NCBI GenBank assembly: GCA_003215415.1
Contig: QCKK01000011.1
Span: 1-37,058 of the forward strand
Reading direction: 5' to 3'
DNA: 37,058 bases
Source of the DNA: Prochlorococcus sp. AG-409-N21
Lineage (GTDB): Bacteria > Cyanobacteriota > Cyanobacteriia > PCC-6307 > Cyanobiaceae
Shown: positions 7,163-13,587 of the stretch, piece after piece
How the letters are laid out: every line of letters starts with the position of its first letter
Numbering within the stretch: the stretch's first letter is position 1
Made by a program: the position numbers and the translations under genes
The notes under the pieces: generated by a model
Seen by the model: the letters and a program-made list of their open reading frames with translations, nothing else
Database searches by the model: none
What the model was told of the DNA's origin: nothing

Positions 7163-7968
7163 CTTTATTAGTTCTTCCAGGTTCTCTTATTAAGCGATTC
7201 CTTATTTTTACTTAGTATGATCTGATAATTATTCGGTTACTTAAACCCTAGTCTCTTCCATGAACTGTTCTTAAATTACCTGAAAAATTGTATTGCTCCT
7301 GATTTGTACCCAAATTTTGAATCAACTTGCTGGTTGCCCATCTAGCTTGAGTTGAAACGTTGGGCTGAGCTTTGGTTGCTGTTGCAGGCATAGGAGATAT
7401 TGCATCTAATTATTTCTAGCTTGAAGATCGATGATTGAAAACAAAAACATTCTTTACCATTTGCAGACCATCCTCAAATGTAGTCGTATCAGTAGTTCTT
7501 GACATCCCTGCCTTTGTTGTTCCATACCTGAAATCAATTCACTCCTAACAATCCTTGAGGAATGGACGTTATTACTTACTCTTGGTACCCAAACATTTGA
7601 TTAATTTTTACTTGGATTTTTGAATGAACAACCATTGGAGAACCATAGGCATTGACTGTAAGTAATTGATGGAACAAGGCTTTGTTATAGTTTGCTTGCT
7701 AGTTTTCTGCTAAATATATTTAAATAAATTCTACTTAGCCAGTAGAAATAGGAACAAAAATATGGTAATAAGCATTAATCTTGATGAATTGTACTAAAAT
7801 TAAAGATGGCACTAGTAAGTATTAGCAGATAGTTTTAATCATAATACTTTTATATTAGCAACAAATCGCTTGATCTTGCTTCACACTTCGCAATAATATC
7901 CGTTACAGTTCTTCACAGATCGGCTCGGCTGATCGTTTTCCTCTTAAGGCTCTTTTAGCCATCATCAA
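7163..7968. other. Long stretch: pseudogene remnant and hli upstream region
   Basis: No intact gene is seen in about 800 bases. The left two-thirds contain a broken leftward frame (listed as a pseudogene). The right third (about 7700-7968) is AT-rich and should hold the promoter and leader of the hli cluster, including a pyrimidine-rich segment before the first ATG. Confidence 0.45.
7248..7520 (-). pseudogene. Broken leftward reading frame
   Basis: On the minus strand one frame gives protein-like sequence, FRYGTTKAGMSRTTDTTTFE then DGLQMVKNVFVFNHRSSS, followed by two stops (TAG, TAA) within three codons. In the same frame it then resumes with LDAISPMPATATKAQPNVST and QARWATSKLIQNLG, ending NLRTVHGRD before a TAG. 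The part after the stops (ATG 7391 to 7248) could be read as a 47-residue protein, but continuity of frame across the stops argues for a decayed gene. I do not recognise the parent. Upstream the frame closes again with further stops, so the N-terminus is gone. Confidence 0.35.
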
Positions 7969-8112
7969 ATGAATCAAGTCTCCAATGTCCGCAAGGTTGA
8001 GCCTGAAAAGGTTTTAGCAGAACGCGTTAACGGTTGGGCCGCAATGCTGGGCTTTTTTGCGGCTGTAGGCGCATACCTAACTACTGGCCAAATCATTCCT
8101 GGAGTTATTTAA
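7969..8112 (+). CDS. hli: High-light-inducible protein (Hli) 1
   Basis: The protein has 47 residues: a short N-terminus, then AERVNGWAAMLGFFAAVGAY and the C-terminal TTGQIIPGVI. This is the one-helix chlorophyll/carotenoid-binding module related to plant LHC helices (ExxN and AMxGF). The usual Arg of ExxNGR is Trp, as in a common Prochlorococcus subtype. Hli proteins bind chlorophyll and carotenoids in thylakoids, protect photosystems under excess light and attend pigment insertion. It is the first of four hli genes in one direction, with two bases to the next start. Confidence 0.93.
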   Translation: MNQVSNVRKVEPEKVLAERVNGWAAMLGFFAAVGAYLTTGQIIPGVI

Positions 8113-8114
8113 AA

Positions 8115-8321
8115 ATGTCTTCCTCATCTTCATTGATAACCACTGAAGAGGGCTGTCGGCAAAACATGTTTGCAATTGAGTCCCGTCCTCTCGCTGTCGA
8201 CAATTACACAAATTACGCCAGTGATGCTGAGATTCAAAATGGACGTTGGGCAATGATTGGATTTATTGCCGCATTAGGGTCCTACTTACTTACTGGTCAA
8301 ATTATTCCTGGAGTTTTTTAA
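8115..8321 (+). CDS. hli: High-light-inducible protein (Hli) 2
   Basis: The protein has 68 residues from ATG 8115. A roughly 37-residue polar N-terminal extension (MSSSSSLITTEEGCRQ...) precedes the canonical helix AEIQNGRWAMIGFIAALGSY and the TGQIIPGVF end. Both pigment-ligand positions (E, N/R) are intact. The start lies two bases after the stop of Hli 1, and the stop overlaps the ATG of Hli 3 (TAATG), so the genes form an operon. Confidence 0.93.
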   Translation: MSSSSSLITTEEGCRQNMFAIESRPLAVDNYTNYASDAEIQNGRWAMIGFIAALGSYLLTGQIIPGVF

Positions 8322-8458
8322 TGAAAAAACTTTCTACAAATCAGCCGAAAAGCAGTACCTCGATTGATTTGCTCTTAGGTAGAGCAGCAATGCTTGGCTT
8401 TGTCCTTGCATTTGGAGCATATCTAACTATAGATGTTGTTTCACCTGGCGTTATCTAA
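8321..8458 (+). CDS. hli: High-light-inducible protein (Hli) 3, degenerate motif
   Basis: The protein has 45 residues, starting in the TAATG overlap with Hli 2. The helix reads SIDLLLGRAAMLGFVLAFGAY, so the AMLGF half is kept. The Glu and Asn of the pigment-binding ExxN are missing, and TGQIIPG is changed to VVSPGVI. It may bind pigment less well or act only as a partner in heterodimers with the other Hlis. The gene is clearly translated-looking (in-frame overlap), so it is not just a relic. Confidence 0.85.
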   Translation: MKKLSTNQPKSSTSIDLLLGRAAMLGFVLAFGAYLTIDVVSPGVI

Positions 8459-8509
8459 ACCAAATCAAAACATTCCTTTTAAAAAAACAACTCACATTTT
8501 CTTTTTGTC

Positions 8510-8617
8510 ATGAACCAAAATGCTGAACTTCAAAATGGTCGTTGGGCAATGATAGGTATCTTTGCCGCTCTGACTACATATGCCTTCACTGGGCAGATAA
8601 TTCCTGGCATTTTTTAA
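8510..8617 (+). CDS. hli: Minimal 35-residue Hli 4
   Basis: The protein has 35 residues: MNQNAELQNGRWAMIGIFAA, then the hydrophobic end and TGQIIPGIF. It consists of little more than the pigment-binding helix and is among the shortest forms of the module. The E/N/R ligand set is intact. It lies 51 bases after Hli 3. It is too short for routine gene callers and easily missed. Confidence 0.85.
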   Translation: MNQNAELQNGRWAMIGIFAALTTYAFTGQIIPGIF

Positions 8618-8621
8618 TGCC

Positions 8622-8777
8622 ATGGAATTAAATCCATTCAGGCCTTTGCAGCAAATTTCTCAAAAGGTCTATAGGCATTTCTATAAGACTTGTTTTGGGT
8701 ATCTTTTGACTAAGTACGGGCAAAATCCTTTTACAGGCAATACTATCGAGCGGATTTCTGATCTGCAGATTTCGTAG
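8622..8777 (+). CDS. Possible 51-residue protein downstream of hli genes
   Basis: ATG at 8622 lies five bases after the Hli 4 stop and gives MELNPFRPLQQISQKVYRHF, then a basic/aromatic middle and the end RISDLQIS. Composition is plausible for a protein and the tight spacing would place it in the hli operon. No family is recognised and it could be chance. Confidence 0.35.
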   Translation: MELNPFRPLQQISQKVYRHFYKTCFGYLLTKYGQNPFTGNTIERISDLQIS

Positions 8778-9074
8778 TTACTCTTATATTAATTGGTTTA
8801 TCCTTAACGATACTATTTCTAGAGCTCTATTCTATTTTTGATCAGGCAACCAATTGTCATCAAAAAAAATTTAAAGCATCACTTTTAGAATCTTTCTATA
8901 AGGTATAAAATAAAATATGTTTTAATTTAGAAACTTTCTCTACAAAACTTGCATTAGTTTAATTCTTCTTTCTAAGTTAGGCACTGGCCATTTATTCTTA
9001 TTTTTAAAATAATAATAAAATTTTTAACCTTGTAATTCATGTAACTATAACTGTACAAAAGGTTTTACAGTTAG
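8778..9074. other. AT-rich intergenic region, no gene seen
   Basis: About 300 bases separate the hli group from the convergent DUF1499 gene. It is very AT-rich with no reading frame of note and no strong hairpin seen by eye. Confidence 0.5.
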
Positions 9075-9482
9075 TTAATTAATTTGATTTGTCATGACCC
9101 TGTAGGCAAGGTCTTCAATACGTTTTTTGTTTACGCCATTGTCTCCTATCCCAACTCTTGATTCTGATCGTAGTTGAATAATTCCTTTCTCTGGCAAAGC
9201 TTTTACTAAAAGGTCATCTGTATACCTCATCCATTTTGTTTTGGCCTCTGCATGAATATAAGAATCAGTTTGTTCAATAACTTTTGTTCTTGGAGTATTA
9301 GAAATAGCTTTAAGCGTCTTTTTGAAAGATTCTTGTGCGTTGCTCACTTCCCAATTTACTCTTACGCAGTGAGTTGTCACTACACATTCAGGAAGCTCAT
9401 CAGCATGGGCTTCTAATACTGTTGAATTAATATTCGATGTAAGTAAGATAAGAGTAGTAAATAAAGTTATAAGATTATTCAT
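9075..9482 (-). CDS. DUF1499 secreted protein
   Basis: The protein has 135 residues. Residues 1-27 form a signal peptide ending near EAHADEL. The mature part shows the DUF1499 pattern: Cys33 and Cys39, then SFKKTLKAISNTPRTKVIEQ, TDSYIHAEAKTKWMRYTDDL, and QLRSESRVGIGDNGVNKKRI. It is probably exported to the periplasm or thylakoid lumen. The molecular role of the family is unknown. The gene starts four bases after the end of a 38-residue membrane-protein gene on the same strand, so the two form an operon. Confidence 0.85.
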   Translation of the reverse strand: MNNLITLFTTLILLTSNINSTVLEAHADELPECVVTTHCVRVNWEVSNAQESFKKTLKAISNTPRTKVIEQTDSYIHAEAKTKWMRYTDDLLVKALPEKGIIQLRSESRVGIGDNGVNKKRIEDLAYRVMTNQIN

Positions 9483-9486
9483 TGAT

Positions 9487-9603
9487 CTAGATCCAACCCA
9501 ATGACCCTGCTGTAAAACCTATAGCGCATAGGAATGCAAACTCAAGTAAATCCCTCCCAAAGGCTGGTATTTTGTTTAAGAAGTTAAGGATTCTTTGAGT
9601 CAT
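9487..9603 (-). CDS. 38-residue membrane protein upstream of DUF1499 gene
   Basis: The protein is MTQRILNFLNKIPAFGRDLL, followed by one hydrophobic helix (FAFLCAIGFTAGSLGWI). Its stop is four bases from the DUF1499 start, a spacing that indicates one transcript. It is short but has a clean ATG, a basic N-terminus and a helix; no family is recognised. Confidence 0.5.
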   Translation of the reverse strand: MTQRILNFLNKIPAFGRDLLEFAFLCAIGFTAGSLGWI

Positions 9604-9683
9604 TTGGACTTTTCTATTTAGTGATAGAGAAGCTAATGACTATTTTCTGAATGTGCGAGTCTATTAATTGTTAAATCTTGAAA

Positions 9684-9785
9684 AAGCAAAAAGCCCGCCT
9701 AAGGCGGGCTTTTTAGGGATTTTGAGTATGTGTTTCCTTGTTGCCACATCTCGGAGAATCCCTTCTCCTCACCTCTTTATTGTCA
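9684..9785 (-). ncRNA. Candidate structured small RNA (Yfr2-like GGAAACA motif)
   Basis: On the minus strand an outer stem GGGATT/AATCCC (9757-9762 with 9716-9721) encloses an inner stem GAGATGTG/CACATACTC. The loop of the inner stem is GCAACAAGGAAA, which runs into the stem to give GGAAACAC. An intrinsic terminator follows at once. It sits between divergently transcribed protein genes and so has no gene to terminate otherwise. A looped GGAAACA motif upstream of a terminator is the hallmark of the Yfr2-5 family of picocyanobacterial sRNAs, as I recall it; the full consensus could not be checked. The 5' end is a guess. Confidence 0.55.
9688..9714 (-). terminator. Intrinsic terminator of the small RNA
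   Basis: AAAAGCCCGCC and GGCGGGCTTTT form a near-perfect hairpin with a TAA loop and a T tract on both sides. No protein gene ends here on either strand: the genes left and right of it run away from each other. It therefore most likely ends the leftward structured RNA at 9716-9762. Confidence 0.85.
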
Positions 9786-9903
9786 CACTGGTAAAAGATA
9801 AATAACTATTAGAGAGTTAGAGATTCTCAACTGTCACAAGGCTCTAATTCAATTCTGTTCTTTAGGTGGGTGTAGCTTGTTTGACGCAATTGATTTGGTT
9901 TTC

Positions 9904-10221
9904 ATGGAGCCGACACCTGAGTTTGCCAGAAAATGTCGTGAGGATGCCTTACGCAAGTATGAGGATGAGAAGCAAAATTTTGGTCTTAAGTTGATGACCA
10001 TGGGATATTATAAAATAAAATCAGTTTTAACAGAAGAAGGTTTGAAAAAGGTTTCTGAAATCGATCAGTTAAGAGAATCTGATGAAAGTTTTAATAAAGA
10101 CTTCAGTGAACGAATGTGGAGGATTACAGAGGAAGCATGGAGTAAGGCACTTGGCCAATTAATGATAAGAGTATCGGAAGAATATGGATTAATAGTTGGA
10201 AAAGATCTGAGAGATGATTAG
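9904..10221 (+). CDS. Helical hypothetical protein
   Basis: The protein has 105 residues from ATG 9904 (MEPTPEFARKCREDALRKYE). A TTG at 9877 would add nine residues. It is strongly charged and predicted almost all helical (EDEKQNFGLKLM, KSVLTEEGLKKVSEIDQL, DFSERMWRITEEAWSKALGQ). There is no membrane segment or recognised motif. It lies 61 bases before the endonuclease V gene in the same direction, so co-expression is possible. Confidence 0.55.
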   Translation: MEPTPEFARKCREDALRKYEDEKQNFGLKLMTMGYYKIKSVLTEEGLKKVSEIDQLRESDESFNKDFSERMWRITEEAWSKALGQLMIRVSEEYGLIVGKDLRDD

Positions 10222-10282
10222 ACTTTAGATTGAATTTTCAAAGTAAGTGATTTGCTTGCTTTAAGCAATCTTTAATTAGGTA

Positions 10283-10702
10283 ATGACTAGAATTAATTTA
10301 GTAGACCCAGAGGAATTGTCCGACCAACATTTAATAGCAGAGTATAGAGAGATTTTCATGGTTGGCTCAGCCCTTCAGCGTTCAATAAGATCCCCAAATT
10401 GGCCTACTAATAAGAATAAGCTACCCAATAACTTTACTTTAAACAAAGGCCATGTTCGTTTTTTTTATAATAAAGGCAAGTATTTACATAGAAGATATTT
10501 AAAACTAATTGCCGAGATGCAATCAAGAGGCATGAAACCTGATCCTAGACGTCTTTTTAAGGTTGAGCAATGGCCTAGCCAACTTTATAAAGATTGGGAA
10601 CCTAGTGCTTCTGATTTAAGAATAGTACGATGTCGTATTCACAAGAAAATCAGCGAAAAGCCAGGTTGGTATAGGTGGAGCAAAAGGATTAAACCAATTT
10701 AA
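10283..10702 (+). CDS. denV: T4-type endonuclease V (pyrimidine-dimer glycosylase/AP lyase)
   Basis: The protein has 139 residues, the same length class as phage T4 DenV (138). It starts MTRINLVDPEELSDQHLIAE; Thr2 supplies the catalytic N-terminal amine and Glu23 (in AEYRE) is the second catalytic residue. Other family features are the GHVRFFYNKGKYLHRRYLKL block, LIAEMQSRGMKP, and the DNA-contacting C-terminal aromatic end RPxWYKY, here KPGWYRWSKR. The enzyme cuts cyclobutane pyrimidine dimers from DNA and nicks the strand, repairing UV damage without light. Phage origin is likely for the family. It stands alone between hypothetical genes. Confidence 0.95.
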   Translation: MTRINLVDPEELSDQHLIAEYREIFMVGSALQRSIRSPNWPTNKNKLPNNFTLNKGHVRFFYNKGKYLHRRYLKLIAEMQSRGMKPDPRRLFKVEQWPSQLYKDWEPSASDLRIVRCRIHKKISEKPGWYRWSKRIKPI

Positions 10703-10730
10703 ATATATAACTTTAAGAATTTTTCCGAAA

Positions 10731-10946
10731 TCAATTAAGACTCATCACTTTTACTCCCATAGATATTAGTCCGCATCCAACAATAGAAATATTAATTAAA
10801 CCCATGCCTACAGCACCTAAATTAATTATTCCCATAGATACTCCTCCAATTGTTATTAAGCCCATTGGTAATAATCCAATTGCAACAATTCCTCTAGGAG
10901 CTATTCCTATAGAAATCCATTTAAAGTCTTTCGCATTAAGATCCAT
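10731..10946 (-). CDS. Glycine-periodic hydrophobic protein
   Basis: The protein has 71 residues from ATG 10946. After MDLNAKDFKWISIGIAP the chain is a repetitive hydrophobic series in which G-I/L recurs every five or six residues (GIVAIG, GLLPMG, GLITIG, GIINLG, GLINIS, GLISMG). This periodicity is seen in small membrane-inserted or beta-helical repeat proteins of unknown role. It converges with the endonuclease V gene (29 bases). The function is unknown. Confidence 0.5.
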   Translation of the reverse strand: MDLNAKDFKWISIGIAPRGIVAIGLLPMGLITIGGVSMGIINLGAVGMGLINISIVGCGLISMGVKVMSLN

Positions 10947-11115
10947 TGCCAAACAAAATCCTTAATTTTTTGGTCAAATTAATTTAGCTTAATGCCCTTT
11001 CTCTAGTTCTTCTGGATGATTTCTACACCTGCACAAAAGTTATGCATTTTTGTTCGGCTTATACAAACAAAAAAGTCTTCTCGAGTTAGTCTTTCATCAA
11101 ACAGCCTCTTAAACA

Positions 11116-11304
11116 ATGTCTTATGAGCCAGGAAGCACTGAGTGCCTTGGTTTGATTTCAGCCAAGGAGAGTCTTCTCAGTGCTCTAAACTCACTCAACA
11201 GGATTAAGGATATTGAACACCTGAAGTCCCAGTTGAAAGAGATATATAAAGAGTTGGATGAAATTCATGAAGGAAGAAAGGTGCTTGAAAATGAACAGGA
11301 ATAA
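11116..11304 (+). CDS. Small coiled-coil-like protein
   Basis: The 62 residues start MSYEPGSTECLGLISAKESL. The rest is a run of charged heptad-like helix (LNRIKDIEHLKSQLKEIYKE, LDEIHEGRKVLENEQE). It is cytosolic with no enzyme motif. It could be a small scaffold or regulator; nothing specific is recognised. Confidence 0.55.
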   Translation: MSYEPGSTECLGLISAKESLLSALNSLNRIKDIEHLKSQLKEIYKELDEIHEGRKVLENEQE

Positions 11305-11428
11305 TTAGGATTGATTTCTGTATATCCTTAGTATTTAATGCCTTGCCCTTTTGGTTCGATTATTATCTGTAATATAGATTGAATATTTCTATTAATGCGT
11401 TAAAACTATAAAGTCAATACTTTATTGC

Positions 11429-11914
11429 ATGACTGTTCCTCTTCTCTTAAGGAAAAGACAAGCCAGAATTAGCTTAAAAGGATTAAAAAGGGGCAGTTCT
11501 TTTCTTTTTTCTTATAGACATTTAAAGTCGCAATTATATTCTAAGTTCCATCTTTCAAAAAACGATATTAAATTTCGTCCTTCAATTATCGAACCATCTT
11601 TGCCTTGTCAAATTAACCATGTAAATGATCCTGATTTAACCGAGCTTGTTCCTAACATTGATAATACTCTAAGGGAAATTGCTTGCCCTAATCTCTTTAA
11701 CGAATTATCACCTTCTAGAGATCTGGATTGGACCCGTGGCAGGTTTATTGGAAGATTAATTAAGTTGGTTTTACGGAATGGAGTTATTGTTGAGAAGGTT
11801 TACATAAGTGCCAAAGGAAATAGAATATCTATAAAAATAAACGAACTTGGGATATTTAAATTATATTTTCTGAATCATCTTTTTAGAAAGGCCAAGCTTC
11901 AAAATATGATTTAA
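11429..11914 (+). CDS. Basic hypothetical protein
   Basis: The protein has 161 residues. The N-terminal 35 are strongly basic (LLLRKRQARISLKGLKRGSS). The middle is acidic-neutral (VNDPDLTELVPNIDNTLREI) and the C-terminal end is basic/hydrophobic (TRGRFIGRLIKLVLRNGVIV, KLYFLNHLFRKAKL). No known motif is seen. The basic ends suggest nucleic acid or membrane-surface contact, but this is only an inference. It converges with the next gene (six bases). Confidence 0.5.
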   Translation: MTVPLLLRKRQARISLKGLKRGSSFLFSYRHLKSQLYSKFHLSKNDIKFRPSIIEPSLPCQINHVNDPDLTELVPNIDNTLREIACPNLFNELSPSRDLDWTRGRFIGRLIKLVLRNGVIVEKVYISAKGNRISIKINELGIFKLYFLNHLFRKAKLQNMI

Positions 11915-11919
11915 CTGTT

Positions 11920-12390
11920 TTAATTGGCTCGCAAGTTTTGATTATTTATTGATTCGATCTTAACTCCTTCATATTTTGTATAGTCTACATTCCATAAGCC
12001 TTCACATATCCCCATTAGTTTATTTATTAGGATTTGTGTATTCCCTTCACTTATCCATTCACTTTTTAGTGAGGGGAGATCTTCTTGCATCCTATTCATC
12101 GAGATCTTTGCCAGTAATATACTTTTTTCTTTTGCAATTCTTTTGGTTTGATTCTGATCAGTTTTAGCAAAAACTCTAAGTAGAATCTCGAGTGCCAATA
12201 ATTCTGCTAACTCTTTTGGTAAAGCTTTGTTGCTCTCTGACTCTTTAATCGATTTGCCACCAATAGGCATTGCACGTTTACCAGATTGTTCAACTAGCGC
12301 AAAAGCTATTAGGTAATAAGGCTGGTTCAATCTTTTTCTTGGTTTAATTATTTTGCAGTCTATAATAATAGTAATAGCAACATACTTCAT
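11920..12390 (-). CDS. Hypothetical protein, probably cytosolic
   Basis: The protein has 156 residues. It starts with a beta strand (MKYVAITIIIDCKIIKPRKR), has a helical centre with many Leu/Glu/Lys (LPKELAELLALEILLRVFAK) and a final part containing GICEGLWNVDYTKYEGVKIE. There is no signal sequence or recognised domain. It runs divergently from the Nif11 peptide gene, whose start lies only nine bases away, so the two must share a promoter region. Confidence 0.5.
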   Translation of the reverse strand: MKYVAITIIIDCKIIKPRKRLNQPYYLIAFALVEQSGKRAMPIGGKSIKESESNKALPKELAELLALEILLRVFAKTDQNQTKRIAKEKSILLAKISMNRMQEDLPSLKSEWISEGNTQILINKLMGICEGLWNVDYTKYEGVKIESINNQNLRAN

Positions 12391-12399
12391 AGCTAAACT

Positions 12400-12615
12400 A
12401 TGTCACTGGAAGATATCAGATCTTTTCTTGAAAAAATGCAGGCTGAACCTCAAATACGGGAAGAGGTTCTAGCTTCTTCGACTGCAGATGATGTTGCTCA
12501 GATTGCTATGAAGTTGGGTTTTGAATTTTCTGGTGACGAGTTACTTAGGTTCTCTGGTAGGAAAGTTGGACGAGTTACAGTACAAAAAACTGATGTACCA
12601 GGAGAATATAATTGA
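12400..12615 (+). CDS. Nif11-type leader peptide protein without a core
   Basis: The protein has 71 residues. It shows the Nif11/nitrile-hydratase-like leader pattern: MSLEDIRSFLEKMQAEPQIR, a Ser/Thr-Ala-Asp-Asp turn (STADDVAQIAMKLGFEFSGD) and ELLRFSGRKVG. In low-light Prochlorococcus such leaders usually precede a Cys/Ser/Thr-rich core of a lanthipeptide (prochlorosin). Here the tail is short, has no cysteine and ends TDVPGEYN, so it cannot be a classic lanthipeptide. It may be a stand-alone Nif11 protein. A strong hairpin terminator follows at 12788-12825. Confidence 0.75.
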   Translation: MSLEDIRSFLEKMQAEPQIREEVLASSTADDVAQIAMKLGFEFSGDELLRFSGRKVGRVTVQKTDVPGEYN

Positions 12616-12787
12616 ATAATTTGGCTTTTATAAAGCTTGGACTTTGATTTTATATACTTTATTTAAATAAAGGAAGAGTAAATCTATCTATTGACAAATC
12701 TCATTTTTGATTTTTATAAAAATTTTTTCTATTACAGATAAATGCCAACATTTATTATATATAAACTTATTTAATTTAGTTAAAAAA

Positions 12788-12825
12788 AAGAGGGTCTGGC
12801 TATTAAGCCAGGCCCTCTTTTTTTA
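12788..12825. terminator. Bidirectional intrinsic terminator
   Basis: AGAGGGTCTGGCT and AGCCAGGCCCTCT pair with an ATTA loop, with A and T tracts on the two sides. It separates the Nif11 gene (ending 12615) from the convergent small-membrane gene (ending 12845) and can serve both. Confidence 0.85.
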
Positions 12826-12844
12826 GAAATTTTCTAGATAGGCC

Positions 12845-13048
12845 TTACTTGTAATTTTCAGGTTTAGCCCATGGGTCAATTCTTTTTGAATCGTCTGAAT
12901 AGTAGAAGAATTGAGTTGCGCCAAAGACAGCACCTAATCCGCAAATAGCAGCTACTAAATTAAACCCGCCAGAGGGTTTGATTAGACCAATATCAGATGG
13001 ATGAGGAAGTTGTGTGGCGAAATCAATGATGTGGTTTAAATCAATCAT
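12845..13048 (-). CDS. Small membrane protein, KPxGG family, member 1
   Basis: ATG 13048 gives 67 residues (MIDLNHIIDFATQLPHPSDI). The longer frame to 13189 has no ATG and poor composition. The core GLIKPSGGFNLVAAICGLGA, a helix (to TQFFYYSDD), and the charged tail DPWAKPENYK align with two other proteins in this window: 27674-27973 (GLVKPGDGFALVPAIFGLIA) and 28401-28571 (GLFKPSGGLQLLPAVFGLIA). I do not recognise the family. It lies 540 bases upstream of pcb 1 on the opposite strand, so a link to light harvesting is possible. Confidence 0.65.
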   Translation of the reverse strand: MIDLNHIIDFATQLPHPSDIGLIKPSGGFNLVAAICGLGAVFGATQFFYYSDDSKRIDPWAKPENYK

Positions 13049-13587
13049 CAATAAAAAGGTGCTTTTAAAGCCCCGGTTTTGTGATAGTGACGTACTTATA
13101 GACCAGAATCGGATCTCAAAGGGATCCTCTGTCGCATCTTGAAAACTGTATGAGGGGGATTTAATCCCTTTTAATTCGGTCGGCACCAAAGTTCTGACTG
13201 AAATCCTGCTGTTTGGACCCCTTATGCTGATCGATATGTTGCCTTTGAGTCCTTATTAGTCTTTGGAAAGAGAGTGAAATTTCCAGTTGTGACGATTCTT
13301 CAAGTCCCGTTGTGCTGATAAAGGCTGTAATTAAATTTCTCAGACGAAAAATCTAAGAAGGATCAACGATGGTTACAGGATCCCTTTCATAGCAGCTTTT
13401 TCAGGCGTTTTAGACCCGTTTTGAGATCTGTTTTGTAGCATTCAGGCTCTTTCTAAATAGATTTTTTTGGGGCGATTAGGAACAAACAGAATCTTTGCTA
13501 AATAAAGACCTTTAACTATTCCGTCCATATCAATTGAGCTCCTTGTAGGGTTCGGGGGGTATTTTGCCTCTATCGCTTAAAAAAATT
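13049..13587. other. Intergenic region: pcb 1 upstream
   Basis: About 540 bases with no gene. The right end holds the promoter/leader block shared with pcb 2 (listed at 13499-13546). The left part must hold the promoter of the leftward small-membrane gene. Confidence 0.5.
13499..13546 (+). promoter_or_regulatory. Shared promoter/leader block of pcb 1
   Basis: About 48 bases beginning CTAAATAAAGACC and continuing through TTTAACTATTCCGTCCATAT recur with few changes at 15026-15073 before pcb 2. Both lie 88-89 bases from their ATG. TAACTATT may be a -10 element. This is a duplicated control region rather than a chance match. Confidence 0.6.

Noticed and set aside
9684-9785. Yfr1 as the identity of the small RNA
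   Set aside because: A CTCCTCAC-like string is present nearby on the plus strand (9765-9772), but the flanking stem arrangement of Yfr1 is missing and the structured part is on the minus strand.
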